From: Lentisphaeria bacterium
GTDB lineage: Bacteria; Verrucomicrobiota; Lentisphaeria; Oligosphaerales; Oligosphaeraceae
DNA: 64,000 nt
Assembly (NCBI GenBank): GCA_024405215.1
Contig: JAKSPB010000002.1
Location: forward strand, 1 to 64,000
Direction: 5' to 3'
In this document: piece by piece, positions 13,931 to 22,094 of the stretch
Layout: the number at the start of each line of letters is the position of its first letter
How positions within the stretch are numbered: position 1 is the stretch's first letter
The notes under the pieces: model-generated
The model's database searches: none
Seen by the model: only the letters and a program-made list of their open reading frames with translations
What the model was told of the DNA's origin: nothing
Translations under genes and position numbers: made by a program

Positions 13931-16033
13931 ATGGGCACTGAAGAGCGCTATTATCTAGGAATAGACATCGGCTCCACCACCTTCAAGGCGGTGGTGATTA
14001 CCGAAGACGGCAAGATTCTGCACAAGACCTACCAGCGTACCAAGCCGGTGGAGTCTGGCACCATCGCCTGTTCCGGGCATTGTTCTGCCTGCGGACGCTG
14101 CAACATGGGCGCCATCAAGAGAACGGTGCAGGATTTTCTCTCCCATGCCAATTTGAAGGAAGAGCAGATCACCTGCACGGTCGTGACCGGCAGCCAGATC
14201 GTGGAGGATACGAAGCGCTTCATCCACTTCGACTATCAGGTGAGCGAGGTCTCCGCCCACGTGGCTGGCGCGAAGTTCTGCAATCCCGAAGTGGATGCGA
14301 TCATTGATTGCGGCGGCCAGGACAGCAAGTGCATGATCTACGATGAGAAGATGGGGATGTGGATCTCCATGATGTCCGGCGTTTGCGCGGCGGGAACCGG
14401 CAGCTATCTGGACAATGTGGCGGCCAAGTTGAACATTCCCGTCGAGGAGATTGCCGACAAGGTCAACTACAGCGCGGAAATCGAGTTCAGTTCCGTGTGC
14501 GCCGTGCTTTCCGCCACCTCCATCAACAAATTCAAGAACCGCATCCCTGTCAGCGATCTGCTGGCCGGCGCCTGCCGTGCGCAGGCGCGCGCCATTTTGA
14601 ATGGCGTGGGGCAGCTCCTGCTGCACCATCCCGGACGCAAGATCCAGTTCCAGGGCGGCGTGGCTTCCAATGGCGCTGTCGCCCATTATCTTCGCGAAAT
14701 CACGGGCAGCGAAGTCATCATTCCGGAGAACAGCAACGTGATGGGCGCCCTTGGCGCAGCGGTTTTGGCACGTCAATACAAAAACCTGAATGGCCAGCTG
14801 GACACGGAGAAGATCGCCTACGAACCTACGCCGCAGCGTTCTGCGCAGATGCGCGTGGCCAGCACCAAGCGCTCGTTCTTCAGCCATGACAAGAGCAAGC
14901 CGCTTGTTTGGCGCAACCTCTTCTATCCCACGGAAATTCTCAATGCCTTCAAGACCCGCATCCTGACGCTTGAGACCTTCGCCGCGCTCTTCGGGCGCAG
15001 CGAGAAGCGCGTCAAGGCCGCGCTGGATGTCGCGGCGCGCAAGGGCTTCGACCAGCAGACCTGCTCTTTCCTGCGCGTGCTGGAGGGAATGAAGCTGGAG
15101 AAGCCGGCATTCGCGGTTTCCACCAGCCAGCCCTGCCAGCAGGGCGAGCGCATTTTCGCCGACCTGGCGGATACGTATGGCTTCGAGGAGGACTACTACT
15201 CCTTGCAGACGCCTCTTACGAACGTGGAAGACAACGGCCTGGCTGTCGAGCAGATTGCCGAGGGGCTTGACCGCTCCATCCACATGATGGAGAAGAGCCT
15301 GGGGCGCAAGATGGATCCGGGGCAGCTCCAGGAGGCCTGCGAGCTCTCCAACAAAGCTGCGGACTACTCCCGCAAGTGCAATGAGTTGCGCTGGACTTCC
15401 CCGCCGTTGATCCGCGGTGCGCAGGCCGTCTATAATTCCGTGATTTTCAGTCAGTTGTGGGGGACGCAGGAACTGGTTGACATCCAGAAGGCGTATTACG
15501 AGGAGCTCCAGATGAAGAAGGAGTGGGCCGAGAAACGCTACAAGCTGGAGGATACCCATCGTCTGCTTTGGCTACACCTGCCGCCTTTTTATAACTCCCA
15601 GTACCTGGACCTTATGGAGAACACCTGCAACGCCCCCATCGTTTTCGAGGAGACGAACTACGTTGGCTGGGAGCCGCTGAATCCGCTGGATCCCCTGCGC
15701 TCTCTCGCCAAGAAGATGCTCTCTTCCGGCTTCCTGGATCCCAAGCTTCGTGTTTCCTATGTCACCAAGCTTGCGAAGATCGCGAAGTTCACGGGATGCG
15801 TTCTTTATACCCATGGCTTTGGACGCTGCAGCATGGCGGACCGCCCGTTCACCAAGCGTCTGCGCGAGGGGCTGGAGAAGATCGGCCTGCCGCTTCTGAC
15901 GCTGGAAGGCGACTGCATGGACGCTTCCATCGACCCGTGTTCCACCGCCACGAAGATAGCTTCCTTCGTGGAATCCCTCAACCTGAAGAAATACGGCAAT
16001 CTCTTCGGACGCCTGAAGCCTGTCTTTGCCTAG
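13931..16033 (+). CDS. 2-hydroxyacyl-CoA dehydratase activase fused to dehydratase D-type subunit
   Basis: 700 aa from the ATG at 13931; a TTG at 13919 would add 4 residues. Residues 1 to about 275 are a BcrAD/BadFG ATPase: GIDIGSTTFKAVV phosphate loop, DCGGQDSK, and two cysteines in GVCAAGTGSYLD and SSVCAVLSA that in relatives hold a [4Fe-4S] cluster at the dimer interface. From about residue 375 to the end it matches the HGD-D family of 2-hydroxyglutaryl-CoA dehydratase subunits, with cysteines in QQTCSF, GFGRCSMADRP and LEGDCMDASIDP that could ligate a second cluster. Classical systems use a separate activator and two dehydratase subunits; here activator and one subunit form one chain, and no partner is adjacent. 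Substrate unknown. Such enzymes are oxygen-sensitive, implying an anaerobe. Confidence 0.85.
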   Translation: MGTEERYYLGIDIGSTTFKAVVITEDGKILHKTYQRTKPVESGTIACSGHCSACGRCNMGAIKRTVQDFLSHANLKEEQITCTVVTGSQIVEDTKRFIHFDYQVSEVSAHVAGAKFCNPEVDAIIDCGGQDSKCMIYDEKMGMWISMMSGVCAAGTGSYLDNVAAKLNIPVEEIADKVNYSAEIEFSSVCAVLSATSINKFKNRIPVSDLLAGACRAQARAILNGVGQLLLHHPGRKIQFQGGVASNGAVAHYLREITGSEVIIPENSNVMGALGAAVLARQYKNLNGQLDTEKIAYEPTPQRSAQMRVASTKRSFFSHDKSKPLVWRNLFYPTEILNAFKTRILTLETFAALFGRSEKRVKAALDVAARKGFDQQTCSFLRVLEGMKLEKPAFAVSTSQPCQQGERIFADLADTYGFEEDYYSLQTPLTNVEDNGLAVEQIAEGLDRSIHMMEKSLGRKMDPGQLQEACELSNKAADYSRKCNELRWTSPPLIRGAQAVYNSVIFSQLWGTQELVDIQKAYYEELQMKKEWAEKRYKLEDTHRLLWLHLPPFYNSQYLDLMENTCNAPIVFEETNYVGWEPLNPLDPLRSLAKKMLSSGFLDPKLRVSYVTKLAKIAKFTGCVLYTHGFGRCSMADRPFTKRLREGLEKIGLPLLTLEGDCMDASIDPCSTATKIASFVESLNLKKYGNLFGRLKPVFA

Positions 16034-16042
16034 GATTGTCTT

Positions 16043-16064
16043 GAGGGATTTTTGCAAAAGCCTC
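16043..16064. repeat. Imperfect palindrome, TTTGCAA family
   Basis: GAGG..TTTTTGCAAAA.CCTC, directly after the activase stop and immediately before its terminator. It belongs to the family at 1648, 13636 and 16513. Confidence 0.5.
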
Positions 16065-16072
16065 TTGGAAAA

Positions 16073-16115
16073 AGCCAGATTGATGCGTCTCTGCCGTCAT
16101 CAGTCTGGCTTTTTT
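16073..16115 (+). terminator. Rho-independent terminator of the activase gene
   Basis: AGCCAGATTGATG pairs with CATCAGTCTGGCT (12 of 13 positions) and is followed by a run of T residues (16110-16115). Confidence 0.85.
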
Positions 16116-16230
16116 GTGGTAATGTGCGAAATCTCGTGATGATGTCGGAAAGGGTGGACTGGGATAGGAACGCAACCGGAGTGCAGGAATCGTTTTCTGC
16201 GAGACGAGACATCAACTGGAAATGCAGGAT

Positions 16231-16328
16231 CCTGTCACGACCCCACCCCGCGCCACCCCCCCAATCTCGTCAGCCGCAACGGGTACGAGCCTACCACCTG
16301 TCGCGGCCCCACCCCGCGCCCCCCACCC
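16231..16328 (+). repeat. C-rich direct repeat pair
   Basis: CCTGTCACGACCCCACCCCG (16231-16250) recurs as CCTGTCGCGGCCCCACCCCG (16297-16316), and similarity continues for about 12 more bases in each. The spacing is 66 bases. It is intergenic, upstream of the fucosidase gene. Confidence 0.65.
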
Positions 16329-16512
16329 GACCACCCTTGAAGGTAAATGGTTCATTGGAAACAACAAGGCGTTTTTCTGGCTCTCCCTCGAAAATCAACA
16401 ATAATGAACAAAAGTTATAAGCGGCTATGATTTTCCTGACACGAGTCCCAACGATGCGGCAGAAAATCGGCGGCGAGAATCTCTGCACAGGCACACATCG
16501 CAGGATTTCGCA

Positions 16513-16534
16513 CGAGCCTTATGCAAAAGGCTCG
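16513..16534. repeat. Palindrome, TTTGCAA-family relative
   Basis: CGAGCCTT and AAGGCTCG pair (8 bp) around ATGCAA. It lies about 30 bases before the start codon of the fucosidase gene. Confidence 0.5.
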
Positions 16535-16564
16535 CACATTACATTTTTGTTCGTGGTGTGTCCT

Positions 16565-18937
16565 ATGCGTAGTTGCTTCCTTTTCCTTTTTCTGACTACC
16601 CTTGTCTTCGCGCAAATTTCCCATCCTATGAAACCATACATCCTGCACTATTTTTCACCCGCACCGGAAAGCCATCCCCGTACGCGTCCTGAAGTGATTG
16701 TGAAGGAGGACGGTACGCTGGATCTGGTCAACGGATTCCGCAATCCGGAACCTGGCTGGGAGAAGTGGTCCTTGCCTCTTGGCTGCGGATGGTTCGGGGC
16801 GAAAATCTTCGGCGGCGTTCCCATGGAGCGCATCCAGATCACGGAAAACTCCTTGGGGAATCCCTATCCCGAAGGACTGACGAATTTCTGCGAATTCTTT
16901 CTGGAGTTCCCGCAAAAGAGCGTGCAGGACTATCAGCGTTCCTTGTGTCTCAACGATGCCATTGCCACGGTGGATTATGAGGCGGATGGCGTGTTGTTCC
17001 ATCGGGAGTTCTTCACTTCCTATCCGGACCGGGTCGGTGTGCTGCGTCTGACGGCATCTCGCCCCAACGCGCTTTCCTGCCGCCTGTTCGCGCAGATCCC
17101 CTTCTGCAAGGACTTCGGTTCCACGCCAGGCGACGGGCGCGGCAAGCAAGGGAAAGTGAGCTATTTGCCGGAAAAGATCCTCATGGCGGGAAAGATGGAT
17201 TACTATGACATCGCCTATGAGGGACAGCTCCGCTGGCAAATGTCGGACGGTCAGGTCGCTGTGACGGAAAATGGCGTCCAATTTACGGATGCCACCAGCA
17301 TCACCATCTATTTCGCCTGCGGAACCAATTATCAAATGGAGTCCCGGGTTTTCCTGGAGGGCGATCCGAAGAAGAAGCTGATGCCTTATCCGCATCCTCA
17401 TGATTCCGTGGAAAAGATTCTGGCGGAGGCGATGTCGCGCGGATATGGGGAACTCCGGACACGCCATCTTGATGACTACCAGCGGCTGTTCAATACGGCG
17501 GAAGTGGATTTCGGGGGGCTCTATGAGAACGGGGTTCCTACGGACGCGCGGCTTGCCGCGCACCAGGCAGGGCGGCCTTCGCGCTATCTGGAGGAGCTCT
17601 ACTTCCAGTATGGCCGCTATCTGCTGATCTGCTCCTCGCGCAAGGGGACTCTTCCCTGCAATCTGCAGGGAATCTGGAATGTCTATGACCAGAGTCCCTG
17701 GTCCACGGGATACTGGCACAACATCAATGTCCAGATGAACTACTGGCCGGTCTTCAGCGCGAATCTTGCGCCGCTTTTTGAATCCTATATGGATTACCAT
17801 CTGGCCTATCTTCCCCAGGCGCAAAAGAATGCCCGCCGGGCGCTGATGTCGCTCCAGCCGGAAAAAACTTTCAAGGATTGCGGATGGATCATCGGCACTG
17901 GTGGCTGGCCATATACCGTGGAGGGCTTCAGTTTCGGCGGGCATTCCGGGCCGGGAACTGGCGGTTTGACGGCGAAACTCTTCTGGGAATACTACGACTT
18001 CACAAGAGATCCCGAAGTCTTGCGAAAAGTCTATCCTTCCCTGCGGGGAATGTCTGTCTTCCTGAACCATTGCCTGAAGAATGTGGAAGGGAAATGGCTT
18101 GTCACACCTTCCGCATCGCCGGAGCAGATGGATTACACGGTGACGCTGGATCCGCCCCTCAGGGGCTGGCAGAACCATCCGTACATCCAGACCCAGGGCT
18201 GTGCCTTCGATCAGCAGATGACCTATGAGGTCTTCCTGGATACTCTGAAAGCGGCTTTGATTCTCGGGCTTCCAGAGGACGAACTCCTGCGCGAGTTGCG
18301 GGAGAGGCTGCCGTTGCTGGATCCCGTGCTGGTCGGAGAGTCCGGACAAGTCAAGGAGTATCGCGAGGAGAAGGCATACGGCGATCTTGGGGAATATCAT
18401 CACCGGCATTTGTCGCAGCTGATGGCCCTGATGCCGGGAACGCTCATCACGGAAAAGACGCCGGAATGGATGGCGGCCGCCAGAGTCTCCCTGACAGAGC
18501 GTGGCGACGAGTCCACAGGCTGGGCCATGGCGCATCGCCTTAACGCCTGGGCGCGCTTGCAGGACGGCGCCCATGCCTACCGGATTCTCACGTGCCTGCT
18601 TTCCAAGGGGACTTTGCCCAACTTATGGGATACGCATCCACCCTTCCAGATTGATGGAAATCTGGGAGGGACGGCCGGCATTGCGGAGATGCTTCTCCAA
18701 TCCCATGCCGGAAACATCCATCTGCTTCCTGCTTTGCCGGAAGAATGGAAGGACGGGGCTTTCCGGGGGCTGCGCGCCAGGGGCGGCTTCACGCTGGACG
18801 CTTCTTGGAAGGATGGGGTCCTGACGAGCCTGGGCATCCAGGCAGATGCGGAGGGAACGGTGGAACTCGTGGGCCCCGGCCTTCCGGAGGGCTGCAAGGT
18901 GACACTTCGGGCAGGCGAACGCCACAAGATCCTATAG
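16565..18937 (+). CDS. Glycoside hydrolase family 95 (alpha-L-fucosidase-type), secreted
   Basis: 790 aa from the ATG at 16565, chosen because it opens with a signal peptide ([17 protein letters not shown]); the frame is open 46 codons upstream but through repeat DNA. Length and layout fit GH95: N-terminal beta domain with [15 protein letters not shown] and ITENSL, then an (alpha/alpha)6 barrel. The known GH95 catalytic trio has counterparts: Asn residues in NVQMNYWP (about residue 390), Glu in PSASPEQ, and Asp in [13 protein letters not shown]95 enzymes invert and release terminal alpha-1,2-L-fucose (some act on L-galactose) from host or plant glycans. It stands alone between terminators, so it is probably transcribed by itself. 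Exact specificity is inferred from family only. Confidence 0.9.
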   Translation: MRSCFLFLFLTTLVFAQISHPMKPYILHYFSPAPESHPRTRPEVIVKEDGTLDLVNGFRNPEPGWEKWSLPLGCGWFGAKIFGGVPMERIQITENSLGNPYPEGLTNFCEFFLEFPQKSVQDYQRSLCLNDAIATVDYEADGVLFHREFFTSYPDRVGVLRLTASRPNALSCRLFAQIPFCKDFGSTPGDGRGKQGKVSYLPEKILMAGKMDYYDIAYEGQLRWQMSDGQVAVTENGVQFTDATSITIYFACGTNYQMESRVFLEGDPKKKLMPYPHPHDSVEKILAEAMSRGYGELRTRHLDDYQRLFNTAEVDFGGLYENGVPTDARLAAHQAGRPSRYLEELYFQYGRYLLICSSRKGTLPCNLQGIWNVYDQSPWSTGYWHNINVQMNYWPVFSANLAPLFESYMDYHLAYLPQAQKNARRALMSLQPEKTFKDCGWIIGTGGWPYTVEGFSFGGHSGPGTGGLTAKLFWEYYDFTRDPEVLRKVYPSLRGMSVFLNHCLKNVEGKWLVTPSASPEQMDYTVTLDPPLRGWQNHPYIQTQGCAFDQQMTYEVFLDTLKAALILGLPEDELLRELRERLPLLDPVLVGESGQVKEYREEKAYGDLGEYHHRHLSQLMALMPGTLITEKTPEWMAAARVSLTERGDESTGWAMAHRLNAWARLQDGAHAYRILTCLLSKGTLPNLWDTHPPFQIDGNLGGTAGIAEMLLQSHAGNIHLLPALPEEWKDGAFRGLRARGGFTLDASWKDGVLTSLGIQADAEGTVELVGPGLPEGCKVTLRAGERHKIL

Positions 18938-18984
18938 TAGTCTGTAACATCTAGAACTTTATCATACTCTGTTCTTTTTTAGCC

Positions 18985-19028
18985 TTTTTCCCGGTCTGTT
19001 GACGATGCGCGGTCGCAGACCGGAAAAA
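18985..19028. terminator. Bidirectional terminator between convergent genes
   Basis: TTTTTCCCGGTCTG and CAGACCGGAAAAA pair around a 15-base loop, giving T-runs on both strands between the fucosidase (plus) and the C_GCAxxG_C_C gene (minus). A second GC-rich stem, CGCGGCG/CGCCGCG at 19090-19113, lies on the minus-gene side. Confidence 0.75.
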
Positions 19029-19163
19029 CACCTCAGAAGTGTCTGTTGCCTGAATAACTTTTAGATGCTACAGACGACTAGAGCGGAGCCGCGGCGATGA
19101 TGGGAGCGCCGCGCACCCTCTTTCTCCCTGACGTGCTACGGCGGAGCCGGCAGGCCCGGCGGA

Positions 19164-19619
19164 TTAGAGTGCTTCGGCCAGAATACCGGCGGCCAGGGCG
19201 ACCATTTCAGCGCAGGGGCGCTTGCGATAGAATGCAGGATTGCGCGGAGTGGAGACGGGGGCGTCAGGGCCAGCGGGTAGGCCAAGCAGCTCCCGGCAGA
19301 TGAGGGAACCGGTTTCCGTCTTGAATTTCGCTGCCAGTTCCTGCAGGAAGGCATATTGTGCGTCTTTCGCCGACTTGTCCGTCAAGGACGCGCTTCCCTT
19401 GAGCAGATCGGCTGCCAGGAACATCCCCGACACGGCGCCGCAGATTTCGCGCATCCGCGCCATGCCACCGCCGAATCCGGAGGCGAGCTTCAGCAACGTG
19501 TCCATGTCCAGCCCGCATTCTTCCTGGAAAGCTCCCAGGACGGCCTGGGAACAATTTGCGCCGGAAAGAAAGAGTTCGCGGGCTTTCTGCTGTTTTGCGC
19601 TGACGAAATCTGCGTCCAT
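19164..19619 (-). CDS. C_GCAxxG_C_C family probable redox protein
   Basis: 151 aa. The family's spaced cysteines are present: NCSQAVLGAF near residue 23, EECGLD, EICGAVSGM about residue 59 (the GCAxxG-like element), LICRELLG about residue 107 and RPCAEMV about residue 135. Members are small helical proteins thought to bind a cofactor or act in thiol redox; no reaction is established. No signal peptide. It starts 12 bases after the stop of the ABC ATPase gene and is probably the last cistron of that operon. Why it accompanies an amino-acid importer is unknown; a link to cysteine or cystine uptake would be speculation. Confidence 0.8.
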   Translation of the reverse strand: MDADFVSAKQQKARELFLSGANCSQAVLGAFQEECGLDMDTLLKLASGFGGGMARMREICGAVSGMFLAADLLKGSASLTDKSAKDAQYAFLQELAAKFKTETGSLICRELLGLPAGPDAPVSTPRNPAFYRKRPCAEMVALAAGILAEAL

Positions 19620-19631
19620 GTCGAATCGTGA

Positions 19632-20372
19632 CTATTTCAGGACTTTGGAAAGGAAGTCCTTGAGACGAGGATGCCCGGGATTGTCGAAGAATGCCTCTGG
19701 GGCATTTTCTTCGACCAGGAGGCCGCCGTCCATGAAGCAGACGCGCGTCCCGACTTCCCTGGCGAAGCCCATTTCATGGGTGACCACCACCATGGTCATG
19801 CCGGCTTTGGCCAGGGCTTTCATCAGGTTCAGGACCTCGCCGACCATTTCAGGATCCAGGGCGGATGTCGGCTCGTCAAAGAGCATCACCTGCGGATTCA
19901 TGGCCAAGGAGCGTACGATGGCTACGCGCTGCTTCTGGCCGCCGGAGAGCTGCTGCGGATAGGCTTTCGCCTTGTCCGCCAGGCCGACGCGTTCCAGAAG
20001 TTCCATGGCCTTTGCCTCCGCCTCCTTTTTCTTCAGCCCTCGCACAAGTTGCGGCGCGAGGGTGATGTTTCCCAGGATGGAGAGGTGGGGGAAGAGGTTG
20101 AAATGCTGGAAGACCATGCCCATTTCAGAACGGACGTGGTTCTTTTCCCGCTCGGATGCGTGGACGATGTCCTGTCCGTTGAACCAGATGGTTCCTTCCG
20201 TTGGCGTTTCCAGCAGGTTCAGACAACGAAGGAAGGTGGATTTTCCTCCGCCGGAGGGACCGATGACCACCACCACCTCGCCTTCGCAGACATTGGTGGA
20301 GACGCCTTTCAACACCTGAAGCGGTCCAAAAGATTTTTTCAGGTTCTCGATTTTCAGCAGTTCTTTGCCCAT
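19632..20372 (-). CDS. Polar amino-acid ABC transporter, ATP-binding protein (GlnQ/HisP type)
   Basis: 246 aa, normal for this family. Walker [10 protein letters not shown] (residues 38-46), Q-loop Q89, signature LSGGQ (142-146), Walker B VMLFDEP (162-168), and the D-loop SALD and switch His (VTHEMGF) are all intact. It energises import of polar amino acids across the inner membrane with the permease encoded 13 bases upstream and the binding lipoprotein before that. The specific amino acid cannot be told from the ATPase. Confidence 0.95.
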   Translation of the reverse strand: MGKELLKIENLKKSFGPLQVLKGVSTNVCEGEVVVVIGPSGGGKSTFLRCLNLLETPTEGTIWFNGQDIVHASEREKNHVRSEMGMVFQHFNLFPHLSILGNITLAPQLVRGLKKKEAEAKAMELLERVGLADKAKAYPQQLSGGQKQRVAIVRSLAMNPQVMLFDEPTSALDPEMVGEVLNLMKALAKAGMTMVVVTHEMGFAREVGTRVCFMDGGLLVEENAPEAFFDNPGHPRLKDFLSKVLK

Positions 20373-20385
20373 GCGCTTGTCCTCC

Positions 20386-21096
20386 CTACGAATTGTTCTG
20401 CACCACGTCGGCGCCCGTGTTGCGCAGATAGCGCTCCAGCTTGCCCAGCAGCCAGGTGAAGAACATCACCAGAATCAGGTAGATGGCGGCTACGGTCAGG
20501 TAGGGGACATAGACGGAGTAGGTTTGGGAACGGATGATGTCTCCGCCCTTGGCCAGGTCGATGAGGGCAATGTATCCCACGATGGAGGTGTCCTTCATCA
20601 AGACGATGAATTCGTTTCCTAGCGCGGGAAGGACATTCCGGACGGCCTGGGGAAGGATGATGCGGAACATGGTCTTCCAGTAGCCCATGCCCAGGGCTCG
20701 TCCAGCTTCCATCTGGCCGGGATCGATGGAGCAAATGCCTGCACGGATGATCTCGGCCTGGTACGCGCCGGAGTTGATTCCAAAGGCCAGAACCGCCACG
20801 ATCACCTTGGAGTCGATGGATTTCAAGATGATGTAGTAGGTGATCAGCAGTTGCACCACCATAGGGGTGCCGCGGATTACCGTGAGATATATCTTGGCCA
20901 GGGCGTTGAGTACGGGGAAGCGCCCGTACTTGTCATGGGAGGAACGGATGACGGCCACGAAGAAGCCGATGACAATGCCGATGAGGATGGCCTGGATCGC
21001 GACCTGCAGGGTCACGCCAAGGCCATCGAACAGATATTGCCAGCGGTTGTTCTTGATGAAGCAAAGGCGGCAGTCATCCAGGAAGGTCTGCCACAT
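20386..21096 (-). CDS. Polar amino-acid ABC transporter, permease (HisM/GlnP family)
   Basis: 236 aa with several hydrophobic membrane segments; the first spans about residues 22-48 ([21 protein letters not shown]). The [18 protein letters not shown] segment and the EAA-type loop [23 protein letters not shown] followed by [23 protein letters not shown] are characteristic of the HEQRo (His/Glu/Gln/Arg/opine) permease family. Only one permease is encoded, so it would act as a homodimer. Its ATG lies one base after the stop of the binding-protein gene (TAA-A-ATG), so translation is probably coupled. Confidence 0.93.
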   Translation of the reverse strand: MWQTFLDDCRLCFIKNNRWQYLFDGLGVTLQVAIQAILIGIVIGFFVAVIRSSHDKYGRFPVLNALAKIYLTVIRGTPMVVQLLITYYIILKSIDSKVIVAVLAFGINSGAYQAEIIRAGICSIDPGQMEAGRALGMGYWKTMFRIILPQAVRNVLPALGNEFIVLMKDTSIVGYIALIDLAKGGDIIRSQTYSVYVPYLTVAAIYLILVMFFTWLLGKLERYLRNTGADVVQNNS

Positions 21097-21097
21097 T

Positions 21098-21862
21098 TTA
21101 ATCCTTCAGAGCGTCGGCTTCTGCGGTGTAATCAGCGACCCACTGGGCCAGCTTGCCGTTGGCCTGGAGTTCGGCGATGGTCTCGTCAATCAACTTCAGC
21201 AGCTCTGGCTGGCCCTTCTTGATGGCCACGGCGTAGCTTTCGGAGGTGATGAAGTCGGAAAGGGCCAGGTTCTCAACGCCCTTCACGCAGTTCTTGGCGG
21301 GGTCGATGTCGGCGATGACCAAATCGCAACGACCGGCCTGCAATGCGGCGACGGCTTCGGCGGGGGAGCGATAGCGGTCGGGTTCCTGACCCAGCTGCTC
21401 CACGACGTAGGTGTCGCTGGTGGTGCCGCCCTGGACGGCGACTTTCTTGCCCTTGCAATCTTCACCCTTGGTGAAGGGGGCGTCTTTCTTGTAGACGATG
21501 ACAATGCCGGTGGTCACGTAGGGGATGGAGAAGTCCACGTTCTTCTTGCGGTCTTCCGTGACCGTGATGCCGGCTGCGCCGATGTCGGCCTTGCCGGAGA
21601 TGACGGCGGGGATGACGGAGTCGAAGTCAACGGTTTCGGCCTTGAAGGGACGGCCCAGCTTTTCGGCGATGGCCTTGCTGATTTCAACGTCGATGCCGAC
21701 GATTTCCTGTCCGCGCAGGAACTCATAGGGCGGGAAGGTGGCTTCGGTGATCATGCGGAAGGGCTTGGCGTTGGCGTTGTCGTCACCGTTCTTCTTGGTG
21801 CAGCTGGTCAGGAAGCCACAGCAGATGACTGCGGCGATGCAGAGGGAGAGGAAATTTTTCAT
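21098..21862 (-). CDS. Amino-acid ABC transporter substrate-binding lipoprotein (SBP family 3)
   Basis: 254 aa from the ATG at 21862, chosen because it begins a lipoprotein signal, MKNFLSLCIAAVICCGFLTSC, with lipobox LTSC. An ATG 3 codons earlier (21871) is possible; the longer frame reaching 22024 runs through hairpin DNA and is unlikely. Family-3 hallmarks follow: ATFPPYEFL near the mature start, then VGIDVEISKAIAEKLG, DFDSVIPAVISGKADIGAAG and FSIPYV. The mature protein would be anchored in the periplasm and deliver an amino acid to the downstream permease. Specificity is not readable; general polar amino acids are most likely. First gene of the ABC operon. Confidence 0.93.
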   Translation of the reverse strand: MKNFLSLCIAAVICCGFLTSCTKKNGDDNANAKPFRMITEATFPPYEFLRGQEIVGIDVEISKAIAEKLGRPFKAETVDFDSVIPAVISGKADIGAAGITVTEDRKKNVDFSIPYVTTGIVIVYKKDAPFTKGEDCKGKKVAVQGGTTSDTYVVEQLGQEPDRYRSPAEAVAALQAGRCDLVIADIDPAKNCVKGVENLALSDFITSESYAVAIKKGQPELLKLIDETIAELQANGKLAQWVADYTAEADALKD

Positions 21863-21978
21863 GGCTTGCATTGGGTAGAAAAAAAGAAGAAAAACAAGAA
21901 AAATCTGATGTACTGTAATATGCTCCGTCCTTTTCGCACAAATAAAGAGAAAAGAATCTCCCGGACATGCTTGGGATT

Positions 21979-22075
21979 GTTCCGGGGGAACGCGCGGGCG
22001 GCGCCCCGCGCCCGGAACAGGCATCCCGTCGTAGAGGGGTTGGTTTTCGCTTCTGTCTCCGGGGCGTCCCGGAGA
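21979..22075 (-). terminator. Pair of GC-rich hairpins between the hydrolase and ABC operons
   Basis: Reading on the minus strand after the hydrolase stop: a 7-8-bp stem TCTCCGGG/CCCGGAGA with a 4-base loop (22056-22075), then a longer structure in which GTTCCGGG (21979-21986) pairs with CCCGGAAC (22011-22018) and inner GCGCGGG pairs with CCCGCGC. T-runs are poor, so intrinsic termination is uncertain. They separate the two transcription units. Confidence 0.5.
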
Positions 22076-22094
22076 ATAAGTGCGCCAAGGGGAA

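Larger units (their letters stand above)
16034..16564. other. Intergenic region, activase to fucosidase
   Basis: 531 bases without a convincing gene. In order it contains a TTTGCAA palindrome (16043-16064), a strong terminator (16073-16115), a C-rich direct repeat (16231-16262 and 16297-16328), an AT-richer stretch (about 16330-16440) that could hold the fucosidase promoter, and another palindrome (16513-16534). Confidence 0.6.
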
